64,000 nt of DNA from contig NZ_CP017014.1 in the NCBI RefSeq assembly GCF_001767395.1, positions 4,171,012 to 4,235,011 of the forward strand. Direction: 5' to 3'. Below are positions 15,401 through 24,687 of this stretch, in pieces. The position numbers were made by a program, and so were the translations under genes. How positions within the stretch are numbered: position 1 is the stretch's first letter; every line of letters starts with the position of its first letter. The notes below the pieces were generated by a model. That model made no database searches. It was not told the DNA's origin and saw nothing but the letters and a program-made list of their open reading frames with translations. The DNA is from Rhodococcus sp. WMMA185. GTDB taxonomy: Bacteria; Actinomycetota; Actinomycetes; Mycobacteriales; Mycobacteriaceae.

Positions 15401-16345
15401 CTAGGTGGCATCCTGCTGTTCCAGCCACTTCAAGATCGCTTGGTTTGTTTCTTCCGGCCTTTCTTGCTGGATCCAATGACCGCAATCCAGATTGACCACT
15501 TCCACATTGGGCACGAAATCCGTCAGTTTTTCAGATCTGGCGATCGGATCCCGGTCGCCATAGATCATGAGTGCGGGCTGCTGGATGATCGGGTCAACAT
15601 CCGCCAGCAAGTGCCAGTTGCGGTCGAGGTTTCTGTACCAATTGATGCTGCCCGTAAACCCTGATGCTTCGAAAGCGGAGACGAAAACGGCCAGTTCGCT
15701 GTCGCTCATCAAAGGCTCACCGAGTGGTGTTTCTGCTTTGGCGAGATTGATCAACGCCATACCCGGCGCAGGCTCGCTGGGCGGCTCGTTCTTCCGGTAC
15801 AGGTTGCGAAGGAACCGGAATGTATTTTCTTCGAACACAGCGTCCGCGACACCTGGCTGTCGATTGAAGTGGACGAAATAGAAGTCGCCGCCCAGCATTT
15901 CCTCCATGACCTCGATCCAGGGCCTTTCTCCGCGATCCTGGTAGGGCAGGCTCAGGTTTATCACTGTGTTGACCCGGTTCGGATGCAACAGGGTCAGCCC
16001 CCACACGACGAACGCACCCCAATCGTGGCCGACGAAGGTGGCATCCTCGTATCCGAAGTGATCGAGAAGTGCGACGAGATCACCCGACAAGTGTTCGATG
16101 TCGTAGTCCGCTACTTCGGTCGGACGGGATGAGTTCCCATAACCTCGCTGGTTCGGGACGATGACGTGGTAGCCCGCGTCGGCAAGGGCGGGCACCTGAT
16201 GGCGCCAAGAAAAGGCATGCTCTGGAAAGCCATGACAGAGCACAATCGGGTTTCCTGCATTTTCCCGTCCCGTTTCGAAGACTTCGAGTTCTACACCGTT
16301 GACCGAAATCAGGGTGGGCTCGGGAAAATCGGTTGGATCAAACAT
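15401..16345 (-). CDS. Epoxide hydrolase-type alpha/beta hydrolase
   Basis: The 314-residue enzyme shows the epoxide hydrolase set: oxyanion motif HGFP (38-41), nucleophile Asp108 in VGHDWGAFV, ring-opening Tyr237 in INWYRN, the acid in YGDRDP (Asp266) and His290 in CGHWIQQ. It would hydrate an epoxide to a diol through an ester intermediate. I prefer ATG 16345, which has GAGAGGA upstream; in-frame starts up to 16426 run into the operator. It is divergent from a WYL-type regulator, which probably controls it. Confidence 0.88.
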   Translation of the reverse strand: MFDPTDFPEPTLISVNGVELEVFETGRENAGNPIVLCHGFPEHAFSWRHQVPALADAGYHVIVPNQRGYGNSSRPTEVADYDIEHLSGDLVALLDHFGYEDATFVGHDWGAFVVWGLTLLHPNRVNTVINLSLPYQDRGERPWIEVMEEMLGGDFYFVHFNRQPGVADAVFEENTFRFLRNLYRKNEPPSEPAPGMALINLAKAETPLGEPLMSDSELAVFVSAFEASGFTGSINWYRNLDRNWHLLADVDPIIQQPALMIYGDRDPIARSEKLTDFVPNVEVVNLDCGHWIQQERPEETNQAILKWLEQQDAT

Positions 16346-16415
16346 GGCGTTCCTCTCTGGCTTCTCTTGGGCAGCTGGACTCGTCTGTGAGGTCATGTCG
16401 ACATCTTGCTGACCT

Positions 16416-16440
16416 AAACCGGTCACCTCATGACCGGTTT
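16416..16440. promoter_or_regulatory. Palindromic operator between hydrolase and WYL regulator
   Basis: AAACCGGTCA (16416-16425) and TGACCGGTTT (16431-16440) form a perfect 10-bp inverted repeat with a five-base centre, between two divergent genes. The ATG at 16430 lies inside it, which argues for the GTG at 16460 as the regulator start. Confidence 0.75.
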
Positions 16441-16459
16441 CTGTGAAAAAGTTGTGAGG

Positions 16460-17410
16460 GTGAGCACAGACCGACTAGTGGCCGTCCTCCTCTTGCTGCA
16501 ACGACGCGGGCAGGTGACAGCGCCAGAAGTCGCCCGAGAGCTCGAGGTCTCCGAGCGCACTGCCCGCCGCGACCTCGACGCCCTGGCCAGGGCCGGGGTG
16601 CCCTTGTACTCCACGCAGGGCCGAGGCGGCGGCTGGCGCCTCGTGGGGGGCGCCCGCACCGACCTGTCCGGGTTGACCGCGAGTGAGGCCCGCGCTTTGT
16701 TCCTGGTTGCCGGCCCGGCCTCGGCTGCGACGCCGGCCGTGAAAACAGCTCTGCGCAAGCTCGTCCATGCGCTGCCGGAGCCCTTCCGGGTTCAGGCAGA
16801 GGCAGCGGCGTCGTCGTTGGTCACGGACCCGGGGCGATGGGGATCAAGCCCGATCGAGCCACGACCACAGCCTCGCTTCCTCGACGAACTCCAAGACGCG
16901 GTGATCCGCGGCGTCCAGGTGCGGCTCGGCTACGTGGACAGCAAAGGCGTCGAAACCGAGAGAACCGTCCACCCGCTGGGCATCGTGGCCAAAGGTCCGT
17001 CGTGGTATCTCGTCTCCAACACCGAGGCCGGCCAGCGAACCTTCCGGATCGACCGCGTGTCGTACGCCGACCCGACCGACGATCCCGTCCGCCGACCTGA
17101 GGACTTCGACCTTGCGGAGAGCTGGCGCGAGATCGCCGACGAGGTCGACCGCAAGCGAACGCCCCTCGAGATCCAGGCGGTATGCGAGCCCCACCGGATA
17201 GGTCTGCTCCGGATGGCGCTCGGCGGTCGGCTCGAGGTTGGAGGTTCCACGACCGACGGCCGCATCGAGGTCGTGATCCGCGGCCGCGACGAGTACGCGA
17301 TCGCCGGCGAGCTTGCCTGGATGGTCGAATGGCTCGAGGTGACCGGCCCTCCGGGTGTGCGAGACCACCTGGCCTCGATTGGCAACGCGCTCGTCGAGCG
17401 GTACGGCTGA
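16460..17410 (+). CDS. YafY-type HTH and WYL-domain transcriptional regulator
   Basis: Residues 1-60 form a winged helix of the DeoR-like HTH_11 type (GQVTAPEVARELEVSERTARRD, quoted in part: ELEVSERTARRDLDAL). A WYL domain follows (WYLVSNTEAGQRTFRIDRV) and a C-terminal WCX-like extension. WYL domains sense ligands, often nucleic acids or small molecules. It likely controls the divergent epoxide hydrolase through the palindrome at 16416-16440. The start is uncertain between GTG 16460 and ATG 16430. Confidence 0.88.
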   Translation: MSTDRLVAVLLLLQRRGQVTAPEVARELEVSERTARRDLDALARAGVPLYSTQGRGGGWRLVGGARTDLSGLTASEARALFLVAGPASAATPAVKTALRKLVHALPEPFRVQAEAAASSLVTDPGRWGSSPIEPRPQPRFLDELQDAVIRGVQVRLGYVDSKGVETERTVHPLGIVAKGPSWYLVSNTEAGQRTFRIDRVSYADPTDDPVRRPEDFDLAESWREIADEVDRKRTPLEIQAVCEPHRIGLLRMALGGRLEVGGSTTDGRIEVVIRGRDEYAIAGELAWMVEWLEVTGPPGVRDHLASIGNALVERYG

Positions 17411-17726
17411 GACCGCCCCACAACAACCCCAGCTCCAACCCCCGGGCCGCACAACTACTTTGACGGGCGTCGGCGACTAGCCGGGGATCCGTCAAAGTGG
17501 CGGGGTGTGTCTCTGTCTAACGGCTGCCACGGATACGTTTGTCTCACGGGACGTTTCAATTCCAATGCTCGCACGAGCGACCCGCCGCCGGCCCGACCTC
17601 AGTGAGAGCCTGTTCGAAAACGTTTGTCCTGATCTGGACCGCCTGTCGAGCGTCGAGGCTCGGTCAGGACGGCGGTCCATCCACGGACCAATCGTGGGTA
17701 GTCATCGACCACAATGTGGTGGTCGC
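17411..17726. other. Gene-free stretch with two inverted repeats
   Basis: ACTTTGACGG (17457-17466) and CCGTCAAAGT (17489-17498) could end transcription of the WYL gene. CGACCAC (17706-17712) and GTGGTCG (17719-17725) lie just past the stop of the ligase gene on the other strand. I see no gene in between. Confidence 0.5.
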
Positions 17727-19109
17727 TCATGAGCCTGCGGTCCATACGTGGCGGAATTTGCCGCTGCGCGGGTGGCGTTGCAGCGGTGCTGTGCCTTGTT
17801 CAACCCGCACGTCACTGAGGCTGTGGGACTCGAGGAATCGGCCCAGCGACTGGGCGATGTGGTTCCACACGGCAGCCTTGTCCCGGCCGGGCTTCGCCTC
17901 GAAGCGGACTTCGAGAGTCGAGGGGCCGGTGCGCACTATTTGGCTGCGCGCCACGTCGGGAACCGCTTCCACGACGCCGATTAACGCCAGTGGGAAGATC
18001 GCTGTCTGCTGTCCGGTCGCGGACTGAAAGAACAAGACCTCGCCCTGGCGGCCTTGGACCTCGATGACCGGAAACGCGCTGCCGCACAAACACTTGTCGC
18101 GGTGCATGATGATGCTGTCGCCGAGATCGTATCGGATCAGTGGCTGCACCCGATTGCCTAGGTGGGTTAGCAGGACCGTGGCGGAGGGCTGGCCGGGCTC
18201 GACTGCGTGATACGTGTCGTCGACCGGTTCAAGGATGAACCAGTCGGTGTTGGCGTGCAGGCTGCGGCGGCTGCATTCGGTGGCCAACGTAAGGGCTTCG
18301 GTGGCGCTGTAGGTCTCTCGGACCACGCACCGAAAGGTTTCGCGTAGTTCCTGTTTGGCGGCGTTGGAAATCGGCTCGGCAGAGGGCTGAATCATTGCTG
18401 GGCTGATGGCCAGGCGGCCGTCCTGTTGGGCGCGAGCTAACTCCACCAACACTGTCGAGTATCCGATGATGACCGCCGGTTGGTAGTCGTTGAGATCCGC
18501 AACGAGCTCATCGATGGGCCGGGTGGCCGAGAAGAACCGGATGCGGCTTGCGCCGAGGCGGGATTCGCGGCGAAACAATGCGATACCGGATGCGCCGGCG
18601 AAGTGACCTCCAGCGACGGCTATTTCGGCGAACTTGCGGTTGTTTCGGATCAGCCGTCGCATCATCTTGAAGTTGAGCAGGGCGGGGTTGGTCCAGCGGT
18701 CCGGGACGGTGTGCACCAGCATGAGCGAAAAGTCGTCCTGGACGAACACGCCGGGCTCACCGGTAGTCCCTGAGGTCGTCCACACCGGATAGCGCCCCAA
18801 ATAGCGCCGGCCGATGTTGGCCTGGTCGGCCAGGAACGCGTCGACCCCGGACTTCGTGATCGTGGGGTCGGTGACCACGTCATCGAAGTTCTCCATCAGC
18901 ATCGGCTTGGTCACCGCGGGAAGCTCGCTGAGATGTCTGAGCGTATCGGGAAGCCGGGCATAGTGGCGCCGGTAAAAGCCCGACTCACGTCTCGCGAACG
19001 ACAATAGATCAGCCAGTCGGTGTTGCTGCCGCGCGCGGATTCCGTCGGTGTTTGCCCACTTGGCTCGCCAGATATCGAGCTGTGCCCTGCGAAGATTCGT
19101 CCCCGTCAT
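17727..19109 (-). CDS. PaaK/CapK-like adenylate-forming enzyme
   Basis: A 460-residue protein related to phenylacetate-CoA ligase and to the CapK-like proteins of polysaccharide clusters. The ATP-binding loop TTSGTTGEPG is at 111-120, and ETYSATEALTLATEC and RYDLGD match the middle motifs of the family. It would activate a carboxylate as an acyl-adenylate; the acid and acceptor are unknown. The Cys pair near KCLCGSAFP is typical of PaaK relatives. The ATG at 19109 is followed by a normal N-terminus. It stands alone, divergent from the alpha/beta hydrolase cluster. Confidence 0.82.
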   Translation of the reverse strand: MTGTNLRRAQLDIWRAKWANTDGIRARQQHRLADLLSFARRESGFYRRHYARLPDTLRHLSELPAVTKPMLMENFDDVVTDPTITKSGVDAFLADQANIGRRYLGRYPVWTTSGTTGEPGVFVQDDFSLMLVHTVPDRWTNPALLNFKMMRRLIRNNRKFAEIAVAGGHFAGASGIALFRRESRLGASRIRFFSATRPIDELVADLNDYQPAVIIGYSTVLVELARAQQDGRLAISPAMIQPSAEPISNAAKQELRETFRCVVRETYSATEALTLATECSRRSLHANTDWFILEPVDDTYHAVEPGQPSATVLLTHLGNRVQPLIRYDLGDSIIMHRDKCLCGSAFPVIEVQGRQGEVLFFQSATGQQTAIFPLALIGVVEAVPDVARSQIVRTGPSTLEVRFEAKPGRDKAAVWNHIAQSLGRFLESHSLSDVRVEQGTAPLQRHPRSGKFRHVWTAGS

Positions 19110-19340
19110 GGAGGATACCTTTCGAGATCGGTCTCGGCGGTGGCGGTGTTGACAGAGGCTCTTAGGGATCTCGGCTGGCCTGGCGAATGCAGCTGGTGAG
19201 TGAGAGTTTACGGCATGCCCGCCGAGCCGACGCGATTATCGATCCCGGCCCAGGGGGATCACATACGGGTCTCGGTGCCATTGCCCACCGCATTTCTATG
19301 ACAGTACAATTCGATAAAACCGTCCGAACCCGGTGCAACT

Positions 19341-19493
19341 ATGAAGATCACGTACTATCTGGATAACGCGTTCCCGATCGAGCATGAGGGCGTGAAAGCG
19401 GTTGATCCGCAGAGCGATTGGTGTGGACTGCACGAACCTGCGTTACGGGCAGGCGGTGACCATTTGACGTTCAGCGAAGGACAGTCGCCGTGA
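19341..19493 (+). CDS. Possible 50-aa protein coupled to the downstream hydrolase
   Basis: An ATG at 19341 opens a 50-codon frame (MKITYYLDNAFPIEHEGVK...) whose stop overlaps the GTG of the alpha/beta hydrolase (GTGA). The overlap suggests translational coupling. I do not recognise the product, there is no clear ribosome-binding site, and third-position GC is moderate, so it could be a short regulatory peptide, a remnant or chance. Confidence 0.4.
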   Translation: MKITYYLDNAFPIEHEGVKAVDPQSDWCGLHEPALRAGGDHLTFSEGQSP

Positions 19494-20380
19494 TCGCACC
19501 GCGAATCGATTCTGCGGTTCGCCTGTCGGATCAGCGGCGATTGGCTTATGCCGAATATGGAGACGCTACAGGTGTTCCCGTCTTCGTCTTCCACGGACTT
19601 CCGGGCTCGCGTCTTAGCTGGGGCATGCTGCCCGACAACTCGCTTCCTGGTGCTGCGCGAATCATCGCGCCAGATCGTCCGGGCTACGGCGGCTCGGATC
19701 CCAAACCCGGGCGCACGCTGCTCGACTGGGCGGATGACGTTGCGGCGCTCGCGGATTCACTGGAGGTCCCCAGGTTTGCGATCGTCGGTATCTCCGGTGG
19801 CGGTCCCGGTGCGCTGGCGTGCGCCTGGAAGATGCCGCAGCGCCTGACGACGGTGGGTATCGTCGCATCTCCCGCACCGACCGACGCTGCTGGAGTCTTC
19901 GACGGAATCAGCAGCACCAACCGGTTCTTCATGAAACTGGCCTGGTATCTGCCGTGGCTGTCCAGCGCGAACACGCGATTCCTGGCGGCGGTCATCCGAC
20001 GCAATCCGCGGCGATACCTCGACACCATGAAATACAAGATTCACGATGTCGACCAAGCCATCCTCGATCGACCCGAGATTCACAGGATGCTGGTCAAAGA
20101 CTTCGCCGAAGCGGTGCGGGGTGGCGCGGCGGGGATGGTCGATGACATGGCCGCGAATCACGGTCGTCCGTGGGGCTTTCCGTTAGAGCAGATCCGCAGC
20201 GAGGTCCTGCTGTGGTCGTGCGAGCTGGATCGAAGCGTTCCACCTGCAATGGGAAAATACTTGAGCCAGGCGATCCCGTCCTGTCAAGCAAACTTCGTGG
20301 CCGGGGCAGGGCACCTGTGGATCCTCCTTCACCTGCGGGAGGTGCTGGACGAGGTCACCGGGCAGCACCCGCCGCTGTGA
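19490..20380 (+). CDS. Alpha/beta hydrolase
   Basis: A 296-residue alpha/beta hydrolase: oxyanion motif FHGLPGSRL (35-43), nucleophile Ser102 in VGISGGGPGA, an Asp in CELDRSVPP and His in AGAGHLWIL. The cap region is long and Trp/Leu-rich. The substrate is unknown. GTG 19490 has GAAGGA about 12 bases upstream and overlaps the stop of the 50-codon frame. It converges on the amidohydrolase gene with a gap of only 38 bases. Confidence 0.85.
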   Translation: MIAPRIDSAVRLSDQRRLAYAEYGDATGVPVFVFHGLPGSRLSWGMLPDNSLPGAARIIAPDRPGYGGSDPKPGRTLLDWADDVAALADSLEVPRFAIVGISGGGPGALACAWKMPQRLTTVGIVASPAPTDAAGVFDGISSTNRFFMKLAWYLPWLSSANTRFLAAVIRRNPRRYLDTMKYKIHDVDQAILDRPEIHRMLVKDFAEAVRGGAAGMVDDMAANHGRPWGFPLEQIRSEVLLWSCELDRSVPPAMGKYLSQAIPSCQANFVAGAGHLWILLHLREVLDEVTGQHPPL

Positions 20381-20418
20381 CGACCCTTGTGTGCAACTCC
20401 AGGCGGGTCGGCGGGCGA

Positions 20419-21393
20419 TCATCCCAGGGCTGCGTCAGACGCGGGGCGGCGTGCCGGTGTTGATCGAAGTCGGGGAAACAGCGCCAGCGCGTTGGTGCGG
20501 TCGATCGCGTCCCTCCCGTCCTGATCCAGGCCCGGGTAGGACTCCAGGCCCTGCGCGAAGTACTGGGCGGCCGGCAGTGACGCGAATGGCCAATCCGAGC
20601 CGAAGGTGACGTGGCCGGGTTTGGCGAACGCAAGCAGGCTGGGCAGAGCGGATGCGGTTGAGGACACTGCGGTGTCGAAGTAGAAACCCGAGAGCTCGTC
20701 AAAGCATTGCTGTGGGTCACGGCCGGCTTCGCCGACCATCGAGCCGACCAGGCGATGCGCGGCGTAGGGCACAAAGCCCCCGGCGTGACTGAGGATGAAC
20801 CGAATGTGCGGATAGCGGCTTCGGATTCCGTTGCACACCAGAAGGTATGCGGCGCGGGTGGTGTCGAGAAGGACATCGGCGACGTACGGCGCGATGCCGG
20901 GCACCCTGGGGCCGGGAAGGTCGGTGGGGTGCACGAACACGACGGCAGACCTCTCGTCCAGAGCGGCGAACAGAGCGTCATGTCCTTCGGCGCCGAGATA
21001 GGTCCCCATCGCGTTGGCGAGCAGAACAACGCCGTCGGCAGACAACTCGTCGAGTGACCGGATCACTTCGCGGACCGATTCCTCGAGATGCGGGGTAGGG
21101 ATGGTGGCAAAGAAACCGAACCGGTCGGGCCGACTGACCGCTAGATCTGCGGCGAAATCGTTGAGCTCCCGCGCGAGCGCCGCCGCGGCAGCGGGGTCCG
21201 TGAGGAACGTTGCTGCTGGTGTGGAGACCGACAAGATGGCGGTGGCGATGTCGAGTGCGGCCATGGTTTCCAGCGCCGAGTCCACGCTCCACTCGGGCAG
21301 CGCAGCGCCGATGGCGTCCTCAACTCCGGCCTCGTGCAAGGAGCTGCGATAGAACGGCGCGACGAAATGATGATGGGTATCAATCCTCGGCAT
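20419..21393 (-). CDS. Amidohydrolase family 2 (ACMSD-like) metal-dependent hydrolase
   Basis: The 324-residue TIM-barrel protein begins MPRIDTHHHF, with the metal-binding His7 and His9, and has FILSHAGGFVP and the late Asp in TFGSDWPFA. This is the 2-amino-3-carboxymuconate semialdehyde decarboxylase-like branch, whose members decarboxylate or hydrolyse aromatic-derived acids. ATG 21393 has GAAGGGAG upstream; a longer frame to 21600 has no support. The neighbouring hydrolase and ligase hint at aromatic catabolism, but no full pathway is visible. Confidence 0.87.
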   Translation of the reverse strand: MPRIDTHHHFVAPFYRSSLHEAGVEDAIGAALPEWSVDSALETMAALDIATAILSVSTPAATFLTDPAAAAALARELNDFAADLAVSRPDRFGFFATIPTPHLEESVREVIRSLDELSADGVVLLANAMGTYLGAEGHDALFAALDERSAVVFVHPTDLPGPRVPGIAPYVADVLLDTTRAAYLLVCNGIRSRYPHIRFILSHAGGFVPYAAHRLVGSMVGEAGRDPQQCFDELSGFYFDTAVSSTASALPSLLAFAKPGHVTFGSDWPFASLPAAQYFAQGLESYPGLDQDGRDAIDRTNALALFPRLRSTPARRPASDAALG

Positions 21394-21937
21394 TTCATGA
21401 CTCCCTTCGGCGACTCGGCGTGAGCTACATCCGAACGATTGATAGCGATGTTGGGACCACGCCGTGTAGTTGCGGATGATCTGCCCTACCGCCCTCACTA
21501 TGCGCGGCAGAAATGCGCGGGGATAGAGGCGAACGTCAACACTGCACGGTCCGTGCTTGGGAGATGGCTGCAGCGGCGTCGCTCGGCAGGAAGATGCCAC
21601 GGTGGAAGTCCACGCGGCCCGGATCGATCTGTAGGTCGAGTGGGCTGTCTTTTGCCGGAGGCAGCAGCCCGGCTACACACATGCGCATAGCGAGGCCTTA
21701 GCTGAAAGACGTCGAGGGGCCGTACCTAGGAAATGTATCGGTGCCTGACGCAAATTGCGGGACATCGCTTTGAGCAGCGGAGCGAAACCGCAGGTCAGCA
21801 TGCGCTCTAGATGTCGCTAACGGTGAGAACATACAGGCAATCGGGAGTCAGGCGTGGCTGAGGCGATCGTGCAGGTGTCGGTGCTGACGTATACAGTCAT
21901 CTGTTCGCTTGTTGACGCTGGATAGGAGCCTGGTCAC
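21394..21937. other. Gene-poor stretch before hsdM
   Basis: No gene can be supported with confidence. A minus-strand frame at 21536-21688 could encode 50 residues starting MRMCVAGLLPPAKDSPLDLQ; its text looks partly protein-like, so it may be a gene remnant. The hsdM promoter should lie at the right end. Composition shifts here at the edge of the restriction island. Confidence 0.45.
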
Positions 21938-23482
21938 GTGATCACTGGTGAGATCAAGAGCAAAGTCGACGCGGTGTGGGATGCGTTCTGGACCGGCGGC
22001 ATCTCCAATCCGCTCGAGGTGATGGAGCAGATCACTTACCTGCTGTTCATCCGCCGCCTCGACGACGAGCAGACCAAGGCGCTGAACCAGCAGAACCTGC
22101 TGGGCGTGACGGTCGAGAACAAGCCCTTCCCGGACGGCAACGACGAGGAGGGCCGTCCCTACGACGAGCTGCGTTGGTCGCGGATCAAGAACATGTCCGC
22201 CGAAGAGGCCTTCGACGTGGTGGGCCAGCGGGTGTTCCCGTTCATCAAGTCGATGCGCGGTGACGACTCCACCTACGCGCACTTCATGAAGGACGCGCGC
22301 CTGACCATCCCCAACGCGGGCATGCTGCAGCGCGTGATCGACCGCCTCGACCAGGTGCCGATGGGTGATCTCGACACCAAGGGCGACATCTACGAGTACC
22401 TGCTCGCGAAGATCGCCAGCGCCGGCCAGAACGGCCAATTCCGCACCCCGCGGCACATCATCCAGTTGATGGTGGAGATGACCGCGCCCAAGCCCGGCGA
22501 CACGATCGTCGACCCGGCGTCGGGCACGTGCGGCTTCCTGGTGGCGGCCACCGAGTACATGCGCGCCAACCACGCCGACGCGATCGGCTCGGGGGACGGC
22601 AAGCGCCACTATCACCACGAGATGTTCCACGGCTTCGACTTCGACAACACGATGCTGCGGATCGGCTCGATGAACCTGTTGCTGCACGGCGTGGAACAGC
22701 CCGACGTGCGGTACCGGGACTCGTTGGCGGAGGCCAACACCGGCGATGCGGGCGCATACTCGCTGATCCTGGCGAATCCACCGTTCGCGGGATCGCTGGA
22801 CTACGAGAACACCGCGAAGGACCTCCAGCAGATCATCAAGACCAAGAAGACCGAGCTGCTGTTCCTGGCGCTGTTTCTGCGGCTGCTCAAGCCCGGTGGA
22901 CGGGCGGCGGTGATCGTGCCGGACGGCGTGCTGTTCGGAAGCTCGAAGGCGCACAAGACTCTTCGCAAGATCCTGGTCGAGGATCAGAAGCTCGACGCGG
23001 TGGTGAAGCTGCCGTCGGGGGTGTTCAAGCCTTACGCAGGCGTCTCGACGGCGATCCTGTTCTTCACCAAGACCGACTCCGGCGGCACCGACAACGTCTG
23101 GTTCTACGACGTGCAGGCCGACGGGTATTCGCTCGACGACAAGCGCAACGCCCTGCTCGACGAGGACAAGCTCGGTGTGACGGCGGTGCTCGACGAGGCC
23201 GAGCACCAGAAGAACAACCTGCCGGACGTGTTGCGGCGCTGGGCCGTACGGGATAGCTCGGAGCGGGAGCGGGCGCGTACGGAGCAGAGTTTCTGCGTGC
23301 CGAAGGAGGACATCGCAGCGCAGGGTTATGACCTGTCGCTGAACCGGTACAAGGAGATCGTCCACGAGGAAATCGAGCACCGGACGCCTGAGGCGATTCT
23401 GGACGAGCTCGAGCGGATCGAGAAGGAGATCGGCGACGGCATGGCGCAACTGCGGGAGATGCTGGCGGGGGGTGCGGCGTGA
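21938..23482 (+). CDS. hsdM: Type I restriction-modification system methyltransferase subunit
   Basis: A 514-residue HsdM with the helical N-terminal domain (residues 1-150), the SAM-binding motif DPASGTCGF (192-200) and the N6-adenine methylase motif NPPF (280-283). With HsdS it methylates adenines in a bipartite target. AGGAG lies 9 bases before the GTG at 21938. It overlaps hsdS by four bases (GTGA), the first junction in the operon hsdM-hsdS-mrr. Confidence 0.96.
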   Translation: MITGEIKSKVDAVWDAFWTGGISNPLEVMEQITYLLFIRRLDDEQTKALNQQNLLGVTVENKPFPDGNDEEGRPYDELRWSRIKNMSAEEAFDVVGQRVFPFIKSMRGDDSTYAHFMKDARLTIPNAGMLQRVIDRLDQVPMGDLDTKGDIYEYLLAKIASAGQNGQFRTPRHIIQLMVEMTAPKPGDTIVDPASGTCGFLVAATEYMRANHADAIGSGDGKRHYHHEMFHGFDFDNTMLRIGSMNLLLHGVEQPDVRYRDSLAEANTGDAGAYSLILANPPFAGSLDYENTAKDLQQIIKTKKTELLFLALFLRLLKPGGRAAVIVPDGVLFGSSKAHKTLRKILVEDQKLDAVVKLPSGVFKPYAGVSTAILFFTKTDSGGTDNVWFYDVQADGYSLDDKRNALLDEDKLGVTAVLDEAEHQKNNLPDVLRRWAVRDSSERERARTEQSFCVPKEDIAAQGYDLSLNRYKEIVHEEIEHRTPEAILDELERIEKEIGDGMAQLREMLAGGAA

Positions 23483-24687
23483 GCAAGTGGCCTACGACAG
23501 CCCTGGGTGAGGTAGCAGCCTTCATCCGTGGCGTGACGTTCAAACCCGCAGACGTGGTGCCACCTGACACCGTCGGCTCCGTTTCGTGCATGCGAACGAA
23601 GAACGTGCAGGAGCACCTTGACCTTTCAGACGTCTGGGCCATCGATACAGTTCACGTAAAGCGAGTCGAGCAGTACCTCAAGAAGGGTGATCTGCTAGTT
23701 TCGTCGGCGAACAGCTGGAACCTCGTGGGAAAGTGCTCATGGGTTCCTGAGTTGGAGAGACGGTCCACGTTTGGAGGCTTCGTCACGGTCTTGCGGCCAA
23801 ACGAGGACAAAGTTGATCCTAGGTTTCTCTATCGGTTCTTCTCATCCGACCGCACGCAGGCCACTGCGCGCAGCTTCTCGCGTCAGACAACGAACATCTC
23901 AAATCTGGACCTGAAGCGCTGTGCGGCGATGCCTATTCTGCTTCCACCACTCGCCGAACAGCGCCGGATCGCCGCGATCCTCGACCACGCCGACGCCCTC
24001 CGCGCCAAGCGCCGCGAAGCCCTCGCCCGCCTCGACGAGCTTACCCAGTCGATCTTCGTCGAAATGTTCGGCGAACCATCCACAAACCCACGCGGCTGGC
24101 CCGTCCAAACAATGGACGAGCTGTGCATGGGAAACTTCCGGAATGGGCTTTCCCCCTCAAGCCGTGGAACTGTGCATGCCAACGTGCTGACGCTCTCTGC
24201 GGTCACGGGTACTGAGTTCGACAGCACAGCGGTTAAGGTGGCGACGTTCAAGACAACGCCCCCACCTGAACAATCAGTCGACGAACGAGACCTGCTGATC
24301 TGTCGAGGCAACGGCAACCTCAACCTCGTTGGAAAGGGCTATTTCGCCCCGAGAAGTTTGCCTGACACGACATTTCCAGACACCATAATTGCGGCGCGCG
24401 TCGACGCGACCTCGTGTAGTAGGGCCTACATACAGGCACTGTGGAACACTCGAGCCGTCAGGATGCAACTTGAATCTGCTGCACGAACTACCAACGGTAC
24501 GTACAAGATCAATCAGGGATCACTGGGGTCGATCAAACTCCCAATTCCTCCCTCAGAGCATCAAACGCAGTTCGCGGGTCGGATTGCTGGTATCGAAGGC
24601 TTGAGGAAGGGGCATCGCCAAGCGCTCAGTGCACTCGACGCCCTCTTCGCGTCGCTCCAGTCCCGCGCCTTCCGAGGAGAGTTGTGA
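23479..24687 (+). CDS. hsdS: Type I restriction-modification specificity subunit
   Basis: The 402-residue HsdS has two target recognition domains (about 1-155 and 205-370), each followed by a conserved helical region: LPPLAEQRRIAAILDHADAL and IPPSEHQTQFAGRIAGIEGL. These helices set the spacing of the two half-sites. The recognition domains have less GC-biased codons than hsdM, as is usual for exchangeable domains. It starts at the hsdM stop and ends within the mrr start. Confidence 0.95.
   Translation: MSKWPTTALGEVAAFIRGVTFKPADVVPPDTVGSVSCMRTKNVQEHLDLSDVWAIDTVHVKRVEQYLKKGDLLVSSANSWNLVGKCSWVPELERRSTFGGFVTVLRPNEDKVDPRFLYRFFSSDRTQATARSFSRQTTNISNLDLKRCAAMPILLPPLAEQRRIAAILDHADALRAKRREALARLDELTQSIFVEMFGEPSTNPRGWPVQTMDELCMGNFRNGLSPSSRGTVHANVLTLSAVTGTEFDSTAVKVATFKTTPPPEQSVDERDLLICRGNGNLNLVGKGYFAPRSLPDTTFPDTIIAARVDATSCSRAYIQALWNTRAVRMQLESAARTTNGTYKINQGSLGSIKLPIPPSEHQTQFAGRIAGIEGLRKGHRQALSALDALFASLQSRAFRGEL

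Noticed and set aside
21848-23449. A 533-residue minus-strand frame opposite hsdM
   Set aside because: It is antisense to a clearly conserved methyltransferase and consists of Arg/His/Val-rich shadow text.
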